Source: Hymenobacter volaticus
Lineage (GTDB): Bacteria; Bacteroidota; Bacteroidia; Cytophagales; Hymenobacteraceae
DNA length: 64,000 bases
Direction of reading: 5' to 3'
Assembly (NCBI RefSeq): GCF_022921055.1
Contig: NZ_CP095068.1
Span: 73,785-137,784 of the forward strand
Shown here: in pieces, positions 1 to 9,129 of the stretch
How the letters are laid out: every line of letters starts with the position of its first letter
Position numbering within the stretch: position 1 is the first letter of the stretch
The notes under the pieces: model-generated
Database searches by the model: none
Told to the model about the DNA's origin: nothing
What the model saw: only the letters and a program-made list of their open reading frames with translations
Program-made: the position numbers and the translations under genes

Positions 1-2000
1 GGGCATACGCTGTACATACCCAGCGCACTCAACACGTACCAAGAGGAGGTTTGTCCTTGGTCTTCATCCCCGGGGTAGCCATCTTCGGTTGAGTTGTATA
101 ATTTACTCATCACCTCTCGTGCGTGCTGCTGCGCTTTCCACGGCTCACCACCATAATTGTACAAGTAAATCATGTGTTGGATAGGTTGGTTGCCATGGGC
201 ATACTGCCCCATGTTGGCCATCACCATTTCCGTCATTTCATGAATCATTCCGCCGTAAGTGCCCACCTTAACTTTGTTGGGCACCGAAAAAACGGAATCC
301 AATTTTTTATTGAAATTAGTATCGCCTCCCATTAAATTAATTAGGCCCTGAACGTCATGGAAAACCGACCATTGCCAATGCCAGGCATTTCCTTCGGTAA
401 AGGGCCCGCCCCATTCAATAGGGTCGAAATTCGGCGTCCATTCTCCATTTAGTTTTCTGCCGCGCATAAAACCTGATGTGGAATCATAGACATTTCTATA
501 ATTAAACATCTGCCGGGCGAATATATTTTTATAGTAAGTATTGCCGATGGAGCTTGCTAGCTGATAAGCGCAAAAATCGTCGTAGGCGTATTCCAACGTT
601 TTGGCAGTTGCTTCCCCGTATTCCGGATACGGCACGTAGCCCAACTGATAATACTCCTTGAAGCCATGCCGACCATTGGAAGGCCCCCAGGGACCCTTAT
701 TTGTTGCTTCGTGCAGATAAGCTTTCAGGGCTTCCTCAGGATTGAAAGTTCGTATGCCTTTCGCCCAAGCATCGGCGAGCAAGGATATGGCGTGATTGCC
801 AATCATGCTGCCGCCTTCACCGGGAAATGACCACGAAGGCAGCCAGCCACACTGCTGCTGGGCGGCAAGCAGGGCTTGCATGTAGCGCCCGTGCATGGTC
901 GGGTACATAATAGCGTTTAGGGGAAACTGTGCTCTAAACGTATCCCAAAAGCCCGTATCGGTAAACATGTAGCCCTCGTGTACTTTGTTGTCGTAAGGGC
1001 TGAAATAGTAAGGCTTACCGGCCTTGTCGTATTCATAGAATTGGCGGGAGAAAAGACTGGCGCGGAAAAAGCAGGAGTAGAACGTGGCTTTCTCTTCTTC
1101 ACTGCTGCCTTCCACGGCTATTCTGCCTAGGTGCTTATTCCATATTTCGGCGGCGGCAGCTTTGGTGGCGGCGAAGCTTTTAAACTTGCCTAGCTCCGCT
1201 TTTAGGGTCACGCCGGCTTGCTCTTGGCTGATGTAGGAAGATGCTACTTTCGCTTGCACGGTTTCGCCTTCCCGGAATTCCAGATACACGCCTATTCCTT
1301 CCCCGGCGCCCTCCGATTTGCCTTGCTGCACAGTATTCTTGCGATTTTCCCAAGTGCCGTAGCTTTTAAACGGCTTATCAAAAACAACTTCTAAGTAACT
1401 CTTAATTAAATCACCCTTGTTGTTTTTATTGTTGCTGACATAGCCCGTTATTTTTCTTTCCGCGGGCCATATTTTAAGCGCACTAATTCCAGTATATCCA
1501 TCTAAAACTAAATAGCTGGAAGCTTTTTCGGGGAAAGTAAAGCGCAAGTGCGCGCCTCGTTCAGTTGGCGCAATTTCAGTTATTATGTTATTGTCTAATT
1601 CGACTTTATAGTAATGCGGCTTTGCAATTTCATTGGCGTGATTGAAGCCAGTGGCCCGTTCGTCTTCATTTACTACGAGCTTACCCGTAACCGGCATAAA
1701 AGAAAATACGCAATAGTCCGTCGTCCACGAGCTGCACTGGTGCGCCTGCTGAAAACCTCGAATGGTTTTTTCTACATATTGGTATTTCCAGCCGTCTCCG
1801 TTCTTGCCCGTTTGCGGCGTCCAGGTGTGCATGCCAAACGGCAAGGCCGTAGTCGGATACGTATTGCCTCTGGTTAGCTTGAAGCTGGAATTAGTACCCT
1901 GGAGCGTGTTGACGTACTCTACCAGGCCTTTTTCTTTCGCCGCCAAGGCTACATTCACAATGTGCAGTAACCAGCATAAAGACAGGATTCTCTTTGTCAT
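1..2000 (-). CDS. GH92 family alpha-mannosidase, C-terminus cut by window edge
   Basis: Secreted glycoside hydrolase of family 92, the calcium-dependent exo-alpha-mannosidases that trim mannose from N-glycans or yeast mannan. The frame is open for 666 codons from an ATG at 2000 to base 1. The N-terminus is a signal peptide ending near ALA (about residue 19), followed by YVNTLQGT and GNTYPTTALPFGMH, the usual GH92 opening. FTDTGFWDTFRAQFPL (codons around 960) and GDEDQGQTSSWYVLSALGMY at the window edge are family hallmarks. Only the last part of the (alpha/alpha)6 domain should be missing. It lies 139 nt downstream of the PHP-like gene on the same strand, so co-transcription is likely. The family call is firm; the linkage specificity is not visible. 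Confidence 0.93.
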   Translation of the reverse strand, partial: MTKRILSLCWLLHIVNVALAAKEKGLVEYVNTLQGTNSSFKLTRGNTYPTTALPFGMHTWTPQTGKNGDGWKYQYVEKTIRGFQQAHQCSSWTTDYCVFSFMPVTGKLVVNEDERATGFNHANEIAKPHYYKVELDNNIITEIAPTERGAHLRFTFPEKASSYLVLDGYTGISALKIWPAERKITGYVSNNKNNKGDLIKSYLEVVFDKPFKSYGTWENRKNTVQQGKSEGAGEGIGVYLEFREGETVQAKVASSYISQEQAGVTLKAELGKFKSFAATKAAAAEIWNKHLGRIAVEGSSEEEKATFYSCFFRASLFSRQFYEYDKAGKPYYFSPYDNKVHEGYMFTDTGFWDTFRAQFPLNAIMYPTMHGRYMQALLAAQQQCGWLPSWSFPGEGGSMIGNHAISLLADAWAKGIRTFNPEEALKAYLHEATNKGPWGPSNGRHGFKEYYQLGYVPYPEYGEATAKTLEYAYDDFCAYQLASSIGNTYYKNIFARQMFNYRNVYDSTSGFMRGRKLNGEWTPNFDPIEWGGPFTEGNAWHWQWSVFHDVQGLINLMGGDTNFNKKLDSVFSVPNKVKVGTYGGMIHEMTEMVMANMGQYAHGNQPIQHMIYLYNYGGEPWKAQQHAREVMSKLYNSTEDGYPGDEDQGQTSSWYVLSALGMYSVC

Positions 2001-2139
2001 ACCGTAAGGGATTGTGAATCGGAGTTTTGGCTTCTGCCAGATGCGCGTTTCCTTTCTATAAGGGGTATCTGGTTGCCACATCCAGCTGGTATGCGCCGCC
2101 GCCGGCACAATCTAGCAAAAACGTTTTAGCATACCAACC

Positions 2140-4224
2140 TTATTTACTTAGATAAATCGTTTGCGTAAAGGCGCCGTTGGCGGCTACGTCCCAGGCTTCC
2201 AAGCGCACCCATTTCCGGTTGGCGAGGTTGGCAGGAATCCGGAAGGTTTGCTGGCCGAACGAAGTGGTGTTGTTCAGCTCTACCCGTTGGCGATACACCT
2301 GTTGGCCGTCGCCCGAAATGATTTCCGCGAAAGCCATCGGGAAAGTCCAGCGCAAATCGAAGGCGACATCGGCCTTGGCTGGGTTTGGTAAAGTGGCGGT
2401 TTCGCCCGTGCTTTTGCCGTTAACCGTGAACGAGGGAATCAGCACTTCCCCAGTTGAAGAGAAAAATTTGCCTTGCTGCATGGCGTCCACCACGGGCTGC
2501 CAGCCGTCGGTGAATTTCGGCAGAGTGGGCAGCTGAAGGTAGTTTACGTTCAGATGAGCGTACATCTCGTTTTCGGGAGTGACAGTGAACAGGTCGGCTT
2601 CCGAAATCATCGTCTTTTTCAAACCCCAGTTGTTCAGGTCGTCCAGCAAATCCAGCGCTCTTTTGCCGAGGCGCGGCTGCGACAAGTCGGCTGGAATAGG
2701 TTTCCAAGCCGCGCCCATGAATCTATCGGATTGAAAAAAAGCTTCGTCTCGGTACTTGTCTGGGAAGCCTACCGAACCTTTGGTGCGGGGGTGGGCCGTC
2801 CATGCCAAGCCTTTTTCAGCTTGGAGCAAGGCCAGCATGTCGTTTTTGTCGCCCACGTGGTAGACTTTGCCATACTTGGCATCGTTGTGCACGAAAGGTA
2901 CTTCGGGGGCGCGGGCCATCACCCAGTACACAGGCTTGGAAAAAAGCTCCAACCAGTGCCCGCCCAGAAATTCGTTGGGCTCTTCGCCCGGCAGCAGCAA
3001 AAAGCGCTCGTCCGATGCGTTGCGGCACAACTCAAACAGCGCGTCCAGTTCTTTGAGGCGTTGCTCGTCGGGCCCTTTTGGGTGCGCCGTGTAATGAAAT
3101 TCCCCGAGGTGCACGATGTCGAGGCCAAGACTGCGAAACACCCGCACGAATTCTGGGACGCCGGTTTCTTTCTTGCCGGCCAGTAACACCTTCATCACGT
3201 ACTCGTTGTGGAAGTGGCTAGCCATGGTCTTGTAGCCCGGCAGTTGCGCGTAGGTGTCTTGATGAGTGTACTGCTTGACGCTTTCTAGTAGTGGTCCGGC
3301 GGGCCCTTGCCCTAGCAGGCAGTAGAAATTGAGTCGTTGGGCCGTGTTGGGCGGGGCGTTGAACCACGGCACATAGCGCCGGTCGCCGTACAGATCTTGG
3401 CGGATGCCTAAGCCGTAGCCTGGCACCAGGCGGCAATAGTTGTTGCCAAACCAAGTGAACTTAAGGTTAAACGCTTCGTCCAGCGGGTAGAAGTACTGGT
3501 GGGGTGCCGGAAAAATAGCCAAGCTGCCGCCGGTGGTTTCGCCTACCAGCGTCCGGTACTTCACCGCTAGGTTGCGGCTGGTATCGGCGGCGCCAACGGT
3601 CGCGCTCTGCAAGCTGTTATCGGTGGCGGCCCAGGCAACTTTGCTCCATACTGGCTTACTGCTGACCAGCCCAGCATCGTAAACAATGGCCGTCGAATCC
3701 ACGGTGGTGGTCATTACTGCGGCCACGTTGAACAAGGGGCTGCCGTGGTAGAAAGTCACCTCCAGGCTACCACTAAAATTGGGCGCTTCAAGTTTGCCAA
3801 TCCGCACGATGGTTCGGGCCCCCTGGCTGCTGACGGCGGCGTGGCGCTTGCTCATCTTCACCCGATGTGACTGGAAGGGCTTATTGGGTACTTTGTCGAA
3901 GAAGATGTTCCAGCCGTTCTGCGAGCGTAAGTCGCGCTTGCCAACACTTAGCACAAATTCCGGCTGCAAGCCCGTCGCCACCACTTGATATTTGCCGCCC
4001 TTGCTGACTTGCAGGCTGGTGAACAGCGGGCCGTTCGGCGCCAGATTGAAAATCATTTTGCCTTGGTCTGCTTTTCCCACGGGCCAGTTTACTTCCAGCG
4101 CGTCGCCCTTTATCCGCATCGTAGCCCCACTTTTCTTATCGAAGGCTTTGGCATCCACTGTTACTTGGCAGGGAGCTGCAAAGCCGCAAATGAGCAAGAA
4201 GAGAAAAAGAAAACTGCTTTTCAT
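2140..4224 (-). CDS. Secreted PHP/CehA-like domain protein
   Basis: A 694-residue exported protein with a signal peptide (residues 1-19, ending in PCQ). The N-terminal half (about 20-320) is beta-rich with no motif I recognise. The C-terminal half carries spaced metal-ligand-type motifs that recall the PHP hydrolase fold: HFHNEY near residue 337, IVHLGEFHYTAHP near 365, LLPGEEPNEF near 405, and TAHPRTKGS near 480. The final ~120 residues look like a beta-sandwich. By analogy with CehA/McbA proteins it may be a metal-dependent hydrolase, but the substrate is unknown. It probably forms a unit with the downstream GH92 gene. The function is inference; reality of the gene is strongly supported by length, codon use and the signal peptide. 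Confidence 0.8.
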   Translation of the reverse strand: MKSSFLFLFLLICGFAAPCQVTVDAKAFDKKSGATMRIKGDALEVNWPVGKADQGKMIFNLAPNGPLFTSLQVSKGGKYQVVATGLQPEFVLSVGKRDLRSQNGWNIFFDKVPNKPFQSHRVKMSKRHAAVSSQGARTIVRIGKLEAPNFSGSLEVTFYHGSPLFNVAAVMTTTVDSTAIVYDAGLVSSKPVWSKVAWAATDNSLQSATVGAADTSRNLAVKYRTLVGETTGGSLAIFPAPHQYFYPLDEAFNLKFTWFGNNYCRLVPGYGLGIRQDLYGDRRYVPWFNAPPNTAQRLNFYCLLGQGPAGPLLESVKQYTHQDTYAQLPGYKTMASHFHNEYVMKVLLAGKKETGVPEFVRVFRSLGLDIVHLGEFHYTAHPKGPDEQRLKELDALFELCRNASDERFLLLPGEEPNEFLGGHWLELFSKPVYWVMARAPEVPFVHNDAKYGKVYHVGDKNDMLALLQAEKGLAWTAHPRTKGSVGFPDKYRDEAFFQSDRFMGAAWKPIPADLSQPRLGKRALDLLDDLNNWGLKKTMISEADLFTVTPENEMYAHLNVNYLQLPTLPKFTDGWQPVVDAMQQGKFFSSTGEVLIPSFTVNGKSTGETATLPNPAKADVAFDLRWTFPMAFAEIISGDGQQVYRQRVELNNTTSFGQQTFRIPANLANRKWVRLEAWDVAANGAFTQTIYLSK

Positions 4225-4725
4225 ATCCTAGAGAAGGTAGAGGTGAAAGCCCGGCCCAGCTGCCGGTCAGGTGGTCGAAGTTCTAATTCAGTGAGGGAAG
4301 ATGTAGGCAGCTTGGTTTTTGGTGGTGCAAGTGCGCAATATGCTTTTGAATCTCTCTAAGAGAGGAGACACTCCTGGCATTGAGGGGCTGATAAAGTCGG
4401 GGCCTCGTATCACTCGGGCCTGACCATAAATTTTCCCGGATAAGATAGTGCTATAACTCGGTACTACTGTGGTGAAGTAGTTGCCGCTGTGCCACTCCTG
4501 TAAGTTTGTGTTGCCGCACTGCTCCACCAAGAGCCACAACTACCAGGCAAGAGAGATTCGCGTAACGGCAGTAAAATAATGCAAGCCACAGCCTATTCCA
4601 CCAAAGGCCGGATAGTTAAAATCTTCGTCTTGCTTGCTTGCAGTAGAGGTTGGCGAGGGTAGAGGACCCCTATCAGGCAGCCGGCAAAGTAGCGAAGCTC
4701 CTCTGAAAAGCTGTAATTTCAGGGC
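4225..4725. other. Intergenic region between divergent units
   Basis: About 500 bp separate the minus-strand PHP/GH92 unit from the plus-strand AraC gene. It must hold both promoters. I see no clear TAnnTTTG box, no tRNA and no convincing short gene. The minus-strand reading frames here (4288-4539, 4540-4764) have no signal peptide or recognisable domain and overlap the AraC start. Confidence 0.5.
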
Positions 4726-5616
4726 ATGTATACGCTTAACAGCCAGCAGCCCGTACCGATACATCCGTTCGAGCGGGACGAAGTAACCGGGAGCAAATTA
4801 TTTACCATCCTGCGCTCGGAAGGTGAGTTGCCCTACGAGGAGGATTTACTTATACCGCACCGCAAGGCGTACTACCTGCTGGTTTTTGTGAAGCATAACC
4901 GCGGCCGCCATTGGGTGGATATGACCCCCTACGAGCGCAAAGACAATACGCTGTATTTCACGGCTCCGCACCAAATTCTGGTCAAGGAGGCGGCCACGCC
5001 CTTTTGGGGCACGCGCCTCACCTTTACCGACGAGTTTCTGGCCTTGCAGCAAAACGCGTCCATCCGGGAGCTTCCGCTCATCCAGAATCCTCAGAACGGG
5101 CACGAGTTGCTGCTCACAGCGGCGGATGGCGCTTTTGTGGAAGAAATGCTGGCCAAAATCGAGACCGAGCACAACCGTCCTGGCGAGTGGCAGCATCGAA
5201 TGCTCACTGCTTACCTAACGGTGTTGTTCACATACTTGAGCCGGCTGTACACCGAGCAGTTTACGGGCGCCGAGCCGTCGGCCGACAAGCTGTTGCTGAA
5301 AACCTACCAAGCCAAGATCGAGGAATGCTTCCGCGAGTTGCACGAGGTGGGCGCGTACGCGTCGCAACTCCACATTTCAGCGGGCCATTTAAGCGAGGTG
5401 GTGAAGGCCCAAAGTGGCAAGCCCGCTATTAAACACATTCATGAACGGCTCGTGCTCGAAGCCCGGCGCCTGCTTTTTTACACCTCTTCTTCGCTCAAGG
5501 AAATTGCCTTCGACCTAGGGTTTGCGGACGCATCCTACTTCAACCGCTTCTTCAAGCGCGAAACCGGCGTCACCCCGGCCGAGTACCGTATTGCCATCCG
5601 CAAAATGTACCAGTAA
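4726..5616 (+). CDS. AraC family transcriptional regulator
   Basis: A 296-residue DNA-binding regulator. The N-terminal ~150 residues form a cupin-like ligand-sensing region (LLVFVKHNRGRHWVDM, then DNTLYFTAPHQI, as in many Bacteroidota AraC proteins). The C-terminal ~100 residues are a double helix-turn-helix: first helix pair around YASQLHISAGHLSEVVKAQS, second around SSLKEIAFDLGFADASYFNR followed by FFKRETGVTPAEYR, a textbook AraC ending. It sits 84 nt upstream of, and in the same direction as, the SDR gene, so that oxidoreductase is the obvious candidate target. The ATG at 4726 places the cupin strand correctly and follows no overlapping gene. The effector is unknown. Confidence 0.92.
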   Translation: MYTLNSQQPVPIHPFERDEVTGSKLFTILRSEGELPYEEDLLIPHRKAYYLLVFVKHNRGRHWVDMTPYERKDNTLYFTAPHQILVKEAATPFWGTRLTFTDEFLALQQNASIRELPLIQNPQNGHELLLTAADGAFVEEMLAKIETEHNRPGEWQHRMLTAYLTVLFTYLSRLYTEQFTGAEPSADKLLLKTYQAKIEECFRELHEVGAYASQLHISAGHLSEVVKAQSGKPAIKHIHERLVLEARRLLFYTSSSLKEIAFDLGFADASYFNRFFKRETGVTPAEYRIAIRKMYQ

Positions 5617-5655
5617 TACCGCAGAATGGGTGTCAACCACGCCGAGTAGGCCCGG

Positions 5656-5663
5656 TAGTTTTG
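5656..5663 (+). promoter_or_regulatory. Putative Bacteroidota -7 box for the SDR gene
   Basis: TAGTTTTG matches the TAnnTTTG -7 consensus and lies 38 nt before the SDR start codon, within the AraC-SDR gap. No clear -33 TTTG box is visible, which would fit an activator-dependent promoter. Confidence 0.45.
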
Positions 5664-5700
5664 TGCTGTTAATTAACTATCCAATTGACCAGCACTGAAT

Positions 5701-6438
5701 ATGAAAACCGCACTCATCACCGGCGCCAACAAAAGCATTGGCTTTGAAACGGCCCGGCAGTTACTCCAGCACGGCTACTATGTGTACTTAGGCAGCCGCG
5801 ATTTGCAAAAAGGCCAACAGGCAGTTGACCAATTAAAGGCGGAAGGCTTTCCGCAAGTGGAACCCATCCAAATTGACGTAGTCGATAGCAACTCCATTGC
5901 CGCTGCCCGGCAGGCGCTAGGCGAAAAAATCAACGTTCTGGACGTGCTTGTCAACAATGCGGGCATTCTCGGAGACGCGTCGCAACCGGCGCTTACCAGC
6001 AGCATCGGCATGATTAAAGAGGTGTTTAAAACCAACGTGTTCGGCGTGATTGAAGTGACACAGGCCTTTATCGACTTGCTGCAACAGTCGGCTGCGCCCC
6101 GGATTGTAAACGTGACATCGGGACTGGGCTCGTTGACTCTGCACAACGACCCTTCCTGGAAGTATTACCCGGTGAAGGGCGCCGCCTACCAGCCCTCCAA
6201 AGCAGCCCTCAACGCCTACACGATTATGCTGGCATACGAACTGCGCGATACCCAGTTCAAGGTAAACGCCGTGGACCCCGGCTATACTGCCACCGACTTC
6301 AATCACCACAGTGGGCCCGGTAGTGTGTCCGATGCCGCGGCTCGCGTTGTAAAAGCCGCCCTGTTAGGCCCAGATGGCCCAACAAGCCAATTTTTCAGTG
6401 ATGATAACGCGCCAGAAACCGGCATTAGTCCCTGGTAA
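5701..6438 (+). CDS. SDR family NAD(P)-dependent oxidoreductase
   Basis: A 245-residue short-chain dehydrogenase/reductase, cytosolic, Rossmann fold. The N-terminal nucleotide-binding motif is TGANKSIGFETARQL (residues 7-21), a variant of TGxxxGIG. NNAG is at about residues 86-89. The catalytic serine is in NVTSGLGSL and the Tyr-x-x-x-Lys pair is in YQPSKAALN (about 160). SRDLQKGQQAV after the second strand suggests NADP(H) preference. Family members include carbonyl reductases of the plant/animal type, but the substrate cannot be read from sequence. It is followed by a strong convergent terminator shared with the HxlR gene, and it is probably controlled by the AraC gene just upstream. Confidence 0.93.
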   Translation: MKTALITGANKSIGFETARQLLQHGYYVYLGSRDLQKGQQAVDQLKAEGFPQVEPIQIDVVDSNSIAAARQALGEKINVLDVLVNNAGILGDASQPALTSSIGMIKEVFKTNVFGVIEVTQAFIDLLQQSAAPRIVNVTSGLGSLTLHNDPSWKYYPVKGAAYQPSKAALNAYTIMLAYELRDTQFKVNAVDPGYTATDFNHHSGPGSVSDAAARVVKAALLGPDGPTSQFFSDDNAPETGISPW

Positions 6439-6503
6439 CAGCGTGAGCTGCCTAGCTGCCTCATACAAATAGCCACCTGGTAAGTGGGTATTAGCCCCAA
6501 ATG

Positions 6504-6566
6504 GCACAAAAGCGGGCCGGAAGAAAAAGCATTGCACTGTGCTTTTCTTCCGGCCCGCTTTTGTGC
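6504..6566. terminator. Bidirectional intrinsic terminator
   Basis: Arms 6504-6530 and 6541-6566 pair over 26 bp with one bulged A and a 10-nt loop. The hairpin carries A-rich and T-rich segments on either side of a GC core, so it can work on both strands. It lies between the convergent SDR (+) and HxlR (-) genes. Confidence 0.85.
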
Positions 6567-6665
6567 TGTAAATGAGTTTAGTAGTCGCTGCCTTGCGACA
6601 TCACGGTTCTTAGAATCGGAAAAAGGGAGTAGGCAAAACGGGCTATACTGTCTTGTCAATCAGTG

Positions 6666-6974
6666 TTAAGACCGACCCTGCATGTATGTATTGCCGAAGG
6701 CCACCACGCTGTCCAGCACCGGCAGGGCCTGCTGGCCGTTGGCCGTCAGCGAATACTCCACGCGGGGCGGAATTTCCGGGTAAACACGTTTGTCGACCAG
6801 TCCAGAAGCAACCAGATCCTTCAACTCTTGAATAAGCATTTTCTCGCTGATGTCCGGTAGCAACCGCTTCAACTCACCGTAGCGCTTTCGGCCGCTGCCT
6901 AGGTTTTGCAGCAACAACATTTTCCACTTACTACCAATTAGGTTCATGGCCTTGCGCACAGGGCAAGTCGACAT
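6666..6974 (-). CDS. HxlR family winged-helix transcriptional regulator
   Basis: A 102-residue MarR/HxlR-type winged-helix regulator. After the N-terminal STCPVR, with the cysteine typical of the family, comes the core: AMNLIGSKWKMLLLQNL, RYGELKRLLPDISEKMLIQE (recognition helix), then DKRVYPEIPPRVEYSLT (wing) and a C-terminal dimerisation helix. I chose the ATG at 6974; an in-frame GTG at 6998 would add eight residues with no family support. HxlR proteins usually regulate a neighbouring or divergent gene and often respond to reactive electrophiles or oxidants. The candidates are the divergent esterase at 7213 and the gene itself. Dyads in the shared promoter region are listed separately. Confidence 0.92.
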   Translation of the reverse strand: MSTCPVRKAMNLIGSKWKMLLLQNLGSGRKRYGELKRLLPDISEKMLIQELKDLVASGLVDKRVYPEIPPRVEYSLTANGQQALPVLDSVVAFGNTYMQGRS

Positions 6975-7068
6975 ATCACCGGCTGGTTGCCCCAGCACGG
7001 GCGGAGGGAATTATTTTCTTCGACACTCATATTTTTTAAGTCTGAAAGTCAGTGATTCTAACGCAAGA

Positions 7069-7130
7069 GTAGGTATCCTACCGTCAGGTAAGTACTTGCC
7101 AAAAGTACAGTGGCCTCTCACTTTTGGCAA
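7069..7130. promoter_or_regulatory. Cluster of dyads in HxlR/esterase promoter region
   Basis: Three inverted repeats lie in the 238-bp divergent gap. They are GTAGGTATCCTAC (7069-7081, perfect), GGTAAGTACTTGCC (7087-7100, one mismatched pair) and TTGCCAAAAGT...ACTTTTGGCAA (7096-7106 with 7120-7130, perfect 11-bp arms). Any could be an HxlR operator; the last two overlap, which would allow competing states. No binding evidence is available. Confidence 0.4.
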
Positions 7131-7212
7131 CTAGATAGTTGAGATTTCCGGGCCAGTATTCCAGTGCTGGTAGGTAGTGTGCCTATTCCCGCTGCATCTA
7201 TCCCCATTTACT

Positions 7213-8154
7213 ATGAGCTTATCTGTTGAACCAACCGAATTTCAGGCGCTTACACCCGCTGACCGCGTAGTTGTCTCCCAGATGCGCCAAAACCTAGATC
7301 CTTATAAGGGCTTAGTAGATGGCCCCGCCATGCGAGAGCACTTTGATACGCTTATAGCCGCTACGCCGGCAGCAGCAGGAGTGACCTACGAGGCGGCCAC
7401 CGTGGGCGGGGTTGCAGGCTGGTGGTGTCGCCCGGCCGTCCACCGGGTTACTACCAGTGTAGTTCTTTACCTGCACGGCGGGGCTTACGTAGCCGGCTCG
7501 GCTACTGCTTACCGTCATTTTGTAGGGCAGTTAGCTGCTCGCGTGGAGGTCGATTTTTTTGTGCCTGACTACCGCTTGGCGCCCGAACACCCTTTTCCCG
7601 CCGCCGTCGAGGATGCCCAAGCAGTGTACTGGGGACTACTCTCCGCTGGCTGGCAGCACATTGCTATCTGCGGCGACTCGGCGGGCGGCGGACTCGCTCT
7701 CACCACTCTGGCCCTGGTTACAGCTGAAGCGGCGCGTACATCGGGCATGGTACCCCCGCAGGCGGGCGTAGTTTTCTCACCCTGGACCGACCTTGCCCTG
7801 ACTTCACCAAGTATGCAGACTCAAGCCGACGCGGATTTTCTGTTAACCAAGAACTGGTTATCTCAGCAGGCAGCCCACTATCTGCAAGGCCACGCAGCTC
7901 ATGATCCCAATGCTTCGCCGGTGTATGGTAGTTTCGCTGGCCTGCCACCCCTGCAAGTGCACATCGGCCACGACGAGATATTGCGCGACGATTCTTTGCG
8001 CTACGTAGCGCAGGCCCGTGCCGAAGGTGTAGCCGTCGAACTTCACGTGTGGGAAGGAATGCCGCACGTCTTTGCCGTCAACGTGGGCATCCTGGAGGCG
8101 GCTGAGCAGGCATTGCTACGCGTCAGTGCTTTCTTGGCTGAAAACTTGAAGTAA
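7213..8154 (+). CDS. Alpha/beta hydrolase, HSL-type esterase
   Basis: A 313-residue cytosolic carboxylesterase of the hormone-sensitive-lipase group (family IV). The oxyanion-hole motif appears as YLHGGAYVAGSA (here HGGA rather than HGGG), the nucleophile serine is in CGDSAGGGLA, and the acid and histidine are in HIGHDEILRDDS and MPHVFAV. All members of the triad are present in order and with normal spacing. I prefer the ATG at 7213 (MSLSVEPTE) over an upstream in-frame codon at 7177, which adds a non-conserved hydrophobic stretch. It is divergent from the HxlR regulator, a common arrangement for a regulator and its target. The acyl substrate is unknown. Confidence 0.9.
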   Translation: MSLSVEPTEFQALTPADRVVVSQMRQNLDPYKGLVDGPAMREHFDTLIAATPAAAGVTYEAATVGGVAGWWCRPAVHRVTTSVVLYLHGGAYVAGSATAYRHFVGQLAARVEVDFFVPDYRLAPEHPFPAAVEDAQAVYWGLLSAGWQHIAICGDSAGGGLALTTLALVTAEAARTSGMVPPQAGVVFSPWTDLALTSPSMQTQADADFLLTKNWLSQQAAHYLQGHAAHDPNASPVYGSFAGLPPLQVHIGHDEILRDDSLRYVAQARAEGVAVELHVWEGMPHVFAVNVGILEAAEQALLRVSAFLAENLK

Positions 8155-8225
8155 GCAACAACGGCTGTCGCGACAACCTTCAGCAGACACGCCCCGGCAG
8201 GCAGCCAAGCATAGTCAGTGTTGCG

Positions 8226-8567
8226 CTAGCTCTGCGTAGAAGGCACCCCAATCGAGTCATAGATAACCACCTTATCCCAGTAGATAGCATACTGGTTCCG
8301 AAACTCGTCGTGGATAGGATGCTGCTGGTAGTCTTCTTCATCTGCCGCACTCTCAAATAAACACAGCCACGAGTAGGCGTACGTCCGCTCAATCACGTCG
8401 CGGTTGGTAGCGGCTGGTACCCCGATATGCGACATTTTGATTGAAGGAACGCCCGCTAGCTTCCGTAGCCCTTCTAGAAGCTTGGCCTTGTCGGCCTCGT
8501 TAGCGGTGGCTTTGGTATAAAATAGTACATGGTGAACGAAAGGTTCTTGTGGCGAAGGCGCATTCAT
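8226..8567 (-). CDS. Dabb (stress-responsive A/B barrel) domain protein
   Basis: A 113-residue dimeric alpha/beta-barrel protein. The pattern FVHHVLFYTKATANEADKAK at the start, LRKLAGVPSIKMSHIGVPAA, then YAYSWLCLFESAADEEDYQQ and HPIHDEFRNQY is typical of the Dabb superfamily, which includes plant stress proteins and small cyclases or sensors. I use the ATG at 8567; an upstream in-frame start at 8594 adds nine residues without family similarity. It converges on the HSL esterase. Substrate or partner is not evident. Confidence 0.85.
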   Translation of the reverse strand: MNAPSPQEPFVHHVLFYTKATANEADKAKLLEGLRKLAGVPSIKMSHIGVPAATNRDVIERTYAYSWLCLFESAADEEDYQQHPIHDEFRNQYAIYWDKVVIYDSIGVPSTQS

Positions 8568-8847
8568 GAAGTGAGTGATATTTATGGAGAGCAACTATCG
8601 ATTGTCAATATGAGAGAAATAAGTCAGGATTGTCGTGTCCGCGAATCAATTATCTCAAGGAACAGCATTGCTGCTGGCTACTTGCCAGCTTACTTATGCA
8701 CCTGTTCCTGCCACTAAAACTACCGATGGTAACTGATACATCGACCAACACTATAGATAGTCAGGCTGCTATATGAACAGCTAGGAAATGGCTTAGTAGA
8801 GGAATGCTCATTACAGGAAGAGACTTTTCTAGTGCTAGCTTGCGCCT

Positions 8848-9129
8848 ATGACTCTTGACTTAACTGACATCACCACAAAACAAGACTTGCATGAGTTGTT
8901 TAAAGCCGGGCTGGGCTTTCCAGAATGGTATGGGTCTAGTTGGGATGCCTTTTGGGATTGTATCGTCGCTATAGTAGAACTACCCGAGTCATTAACACTA
9001 CAGAATTGGGAAGATTTTGCGCAAGCCTGCCCGAGGGATATGGCCATTCTGCGGCAGGTAATCCAGGACTACGAAGAATACCGACCAGGCAAGCGTATCA
9101 TACTTTCGGCCAATCCAACTAGCTCGTAA
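8848..9129 (+). CDS. Barstar family ribonuclease-inhibitor-like protein
   Basis: A 93-residue protein matching the barstar fold: LDLTDITTKQDLHELFKAGL, then GFPEWYGSSWDAFWDCI, the conserved PxYYGxNWDAxxDCL-type helix that plugs the barnase active site, ELPESLTLQNWEDF, and a C-terminal strand. Length is normal for the family. Barstar homologues neutralise guanyl-specific RNases. No barnase-like toxin, signal-peptide RNase or polymorphic toxin is adjacent, so this is an orphan immunity-type gene. The upstream gap of 250 bp and the next 127 bp contain no other supported gene. Confidence 0.85.
   Translation: MTLDLTDITTKQDLHELFKAGLGFPEWYGSSWDAFWDCIVAIVELPESLTLQNWEDFAQACPRDMAILRQVIQDYEEYRPGKRIILSANPTSS

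Noticed and set aside
2473..3186. 237-codon plus-strand frame
   Set aside because: Antisense shadow of the PHP-like gene 2140-4224; composition typical of a reverse-complement frame in GC-rich DNA.
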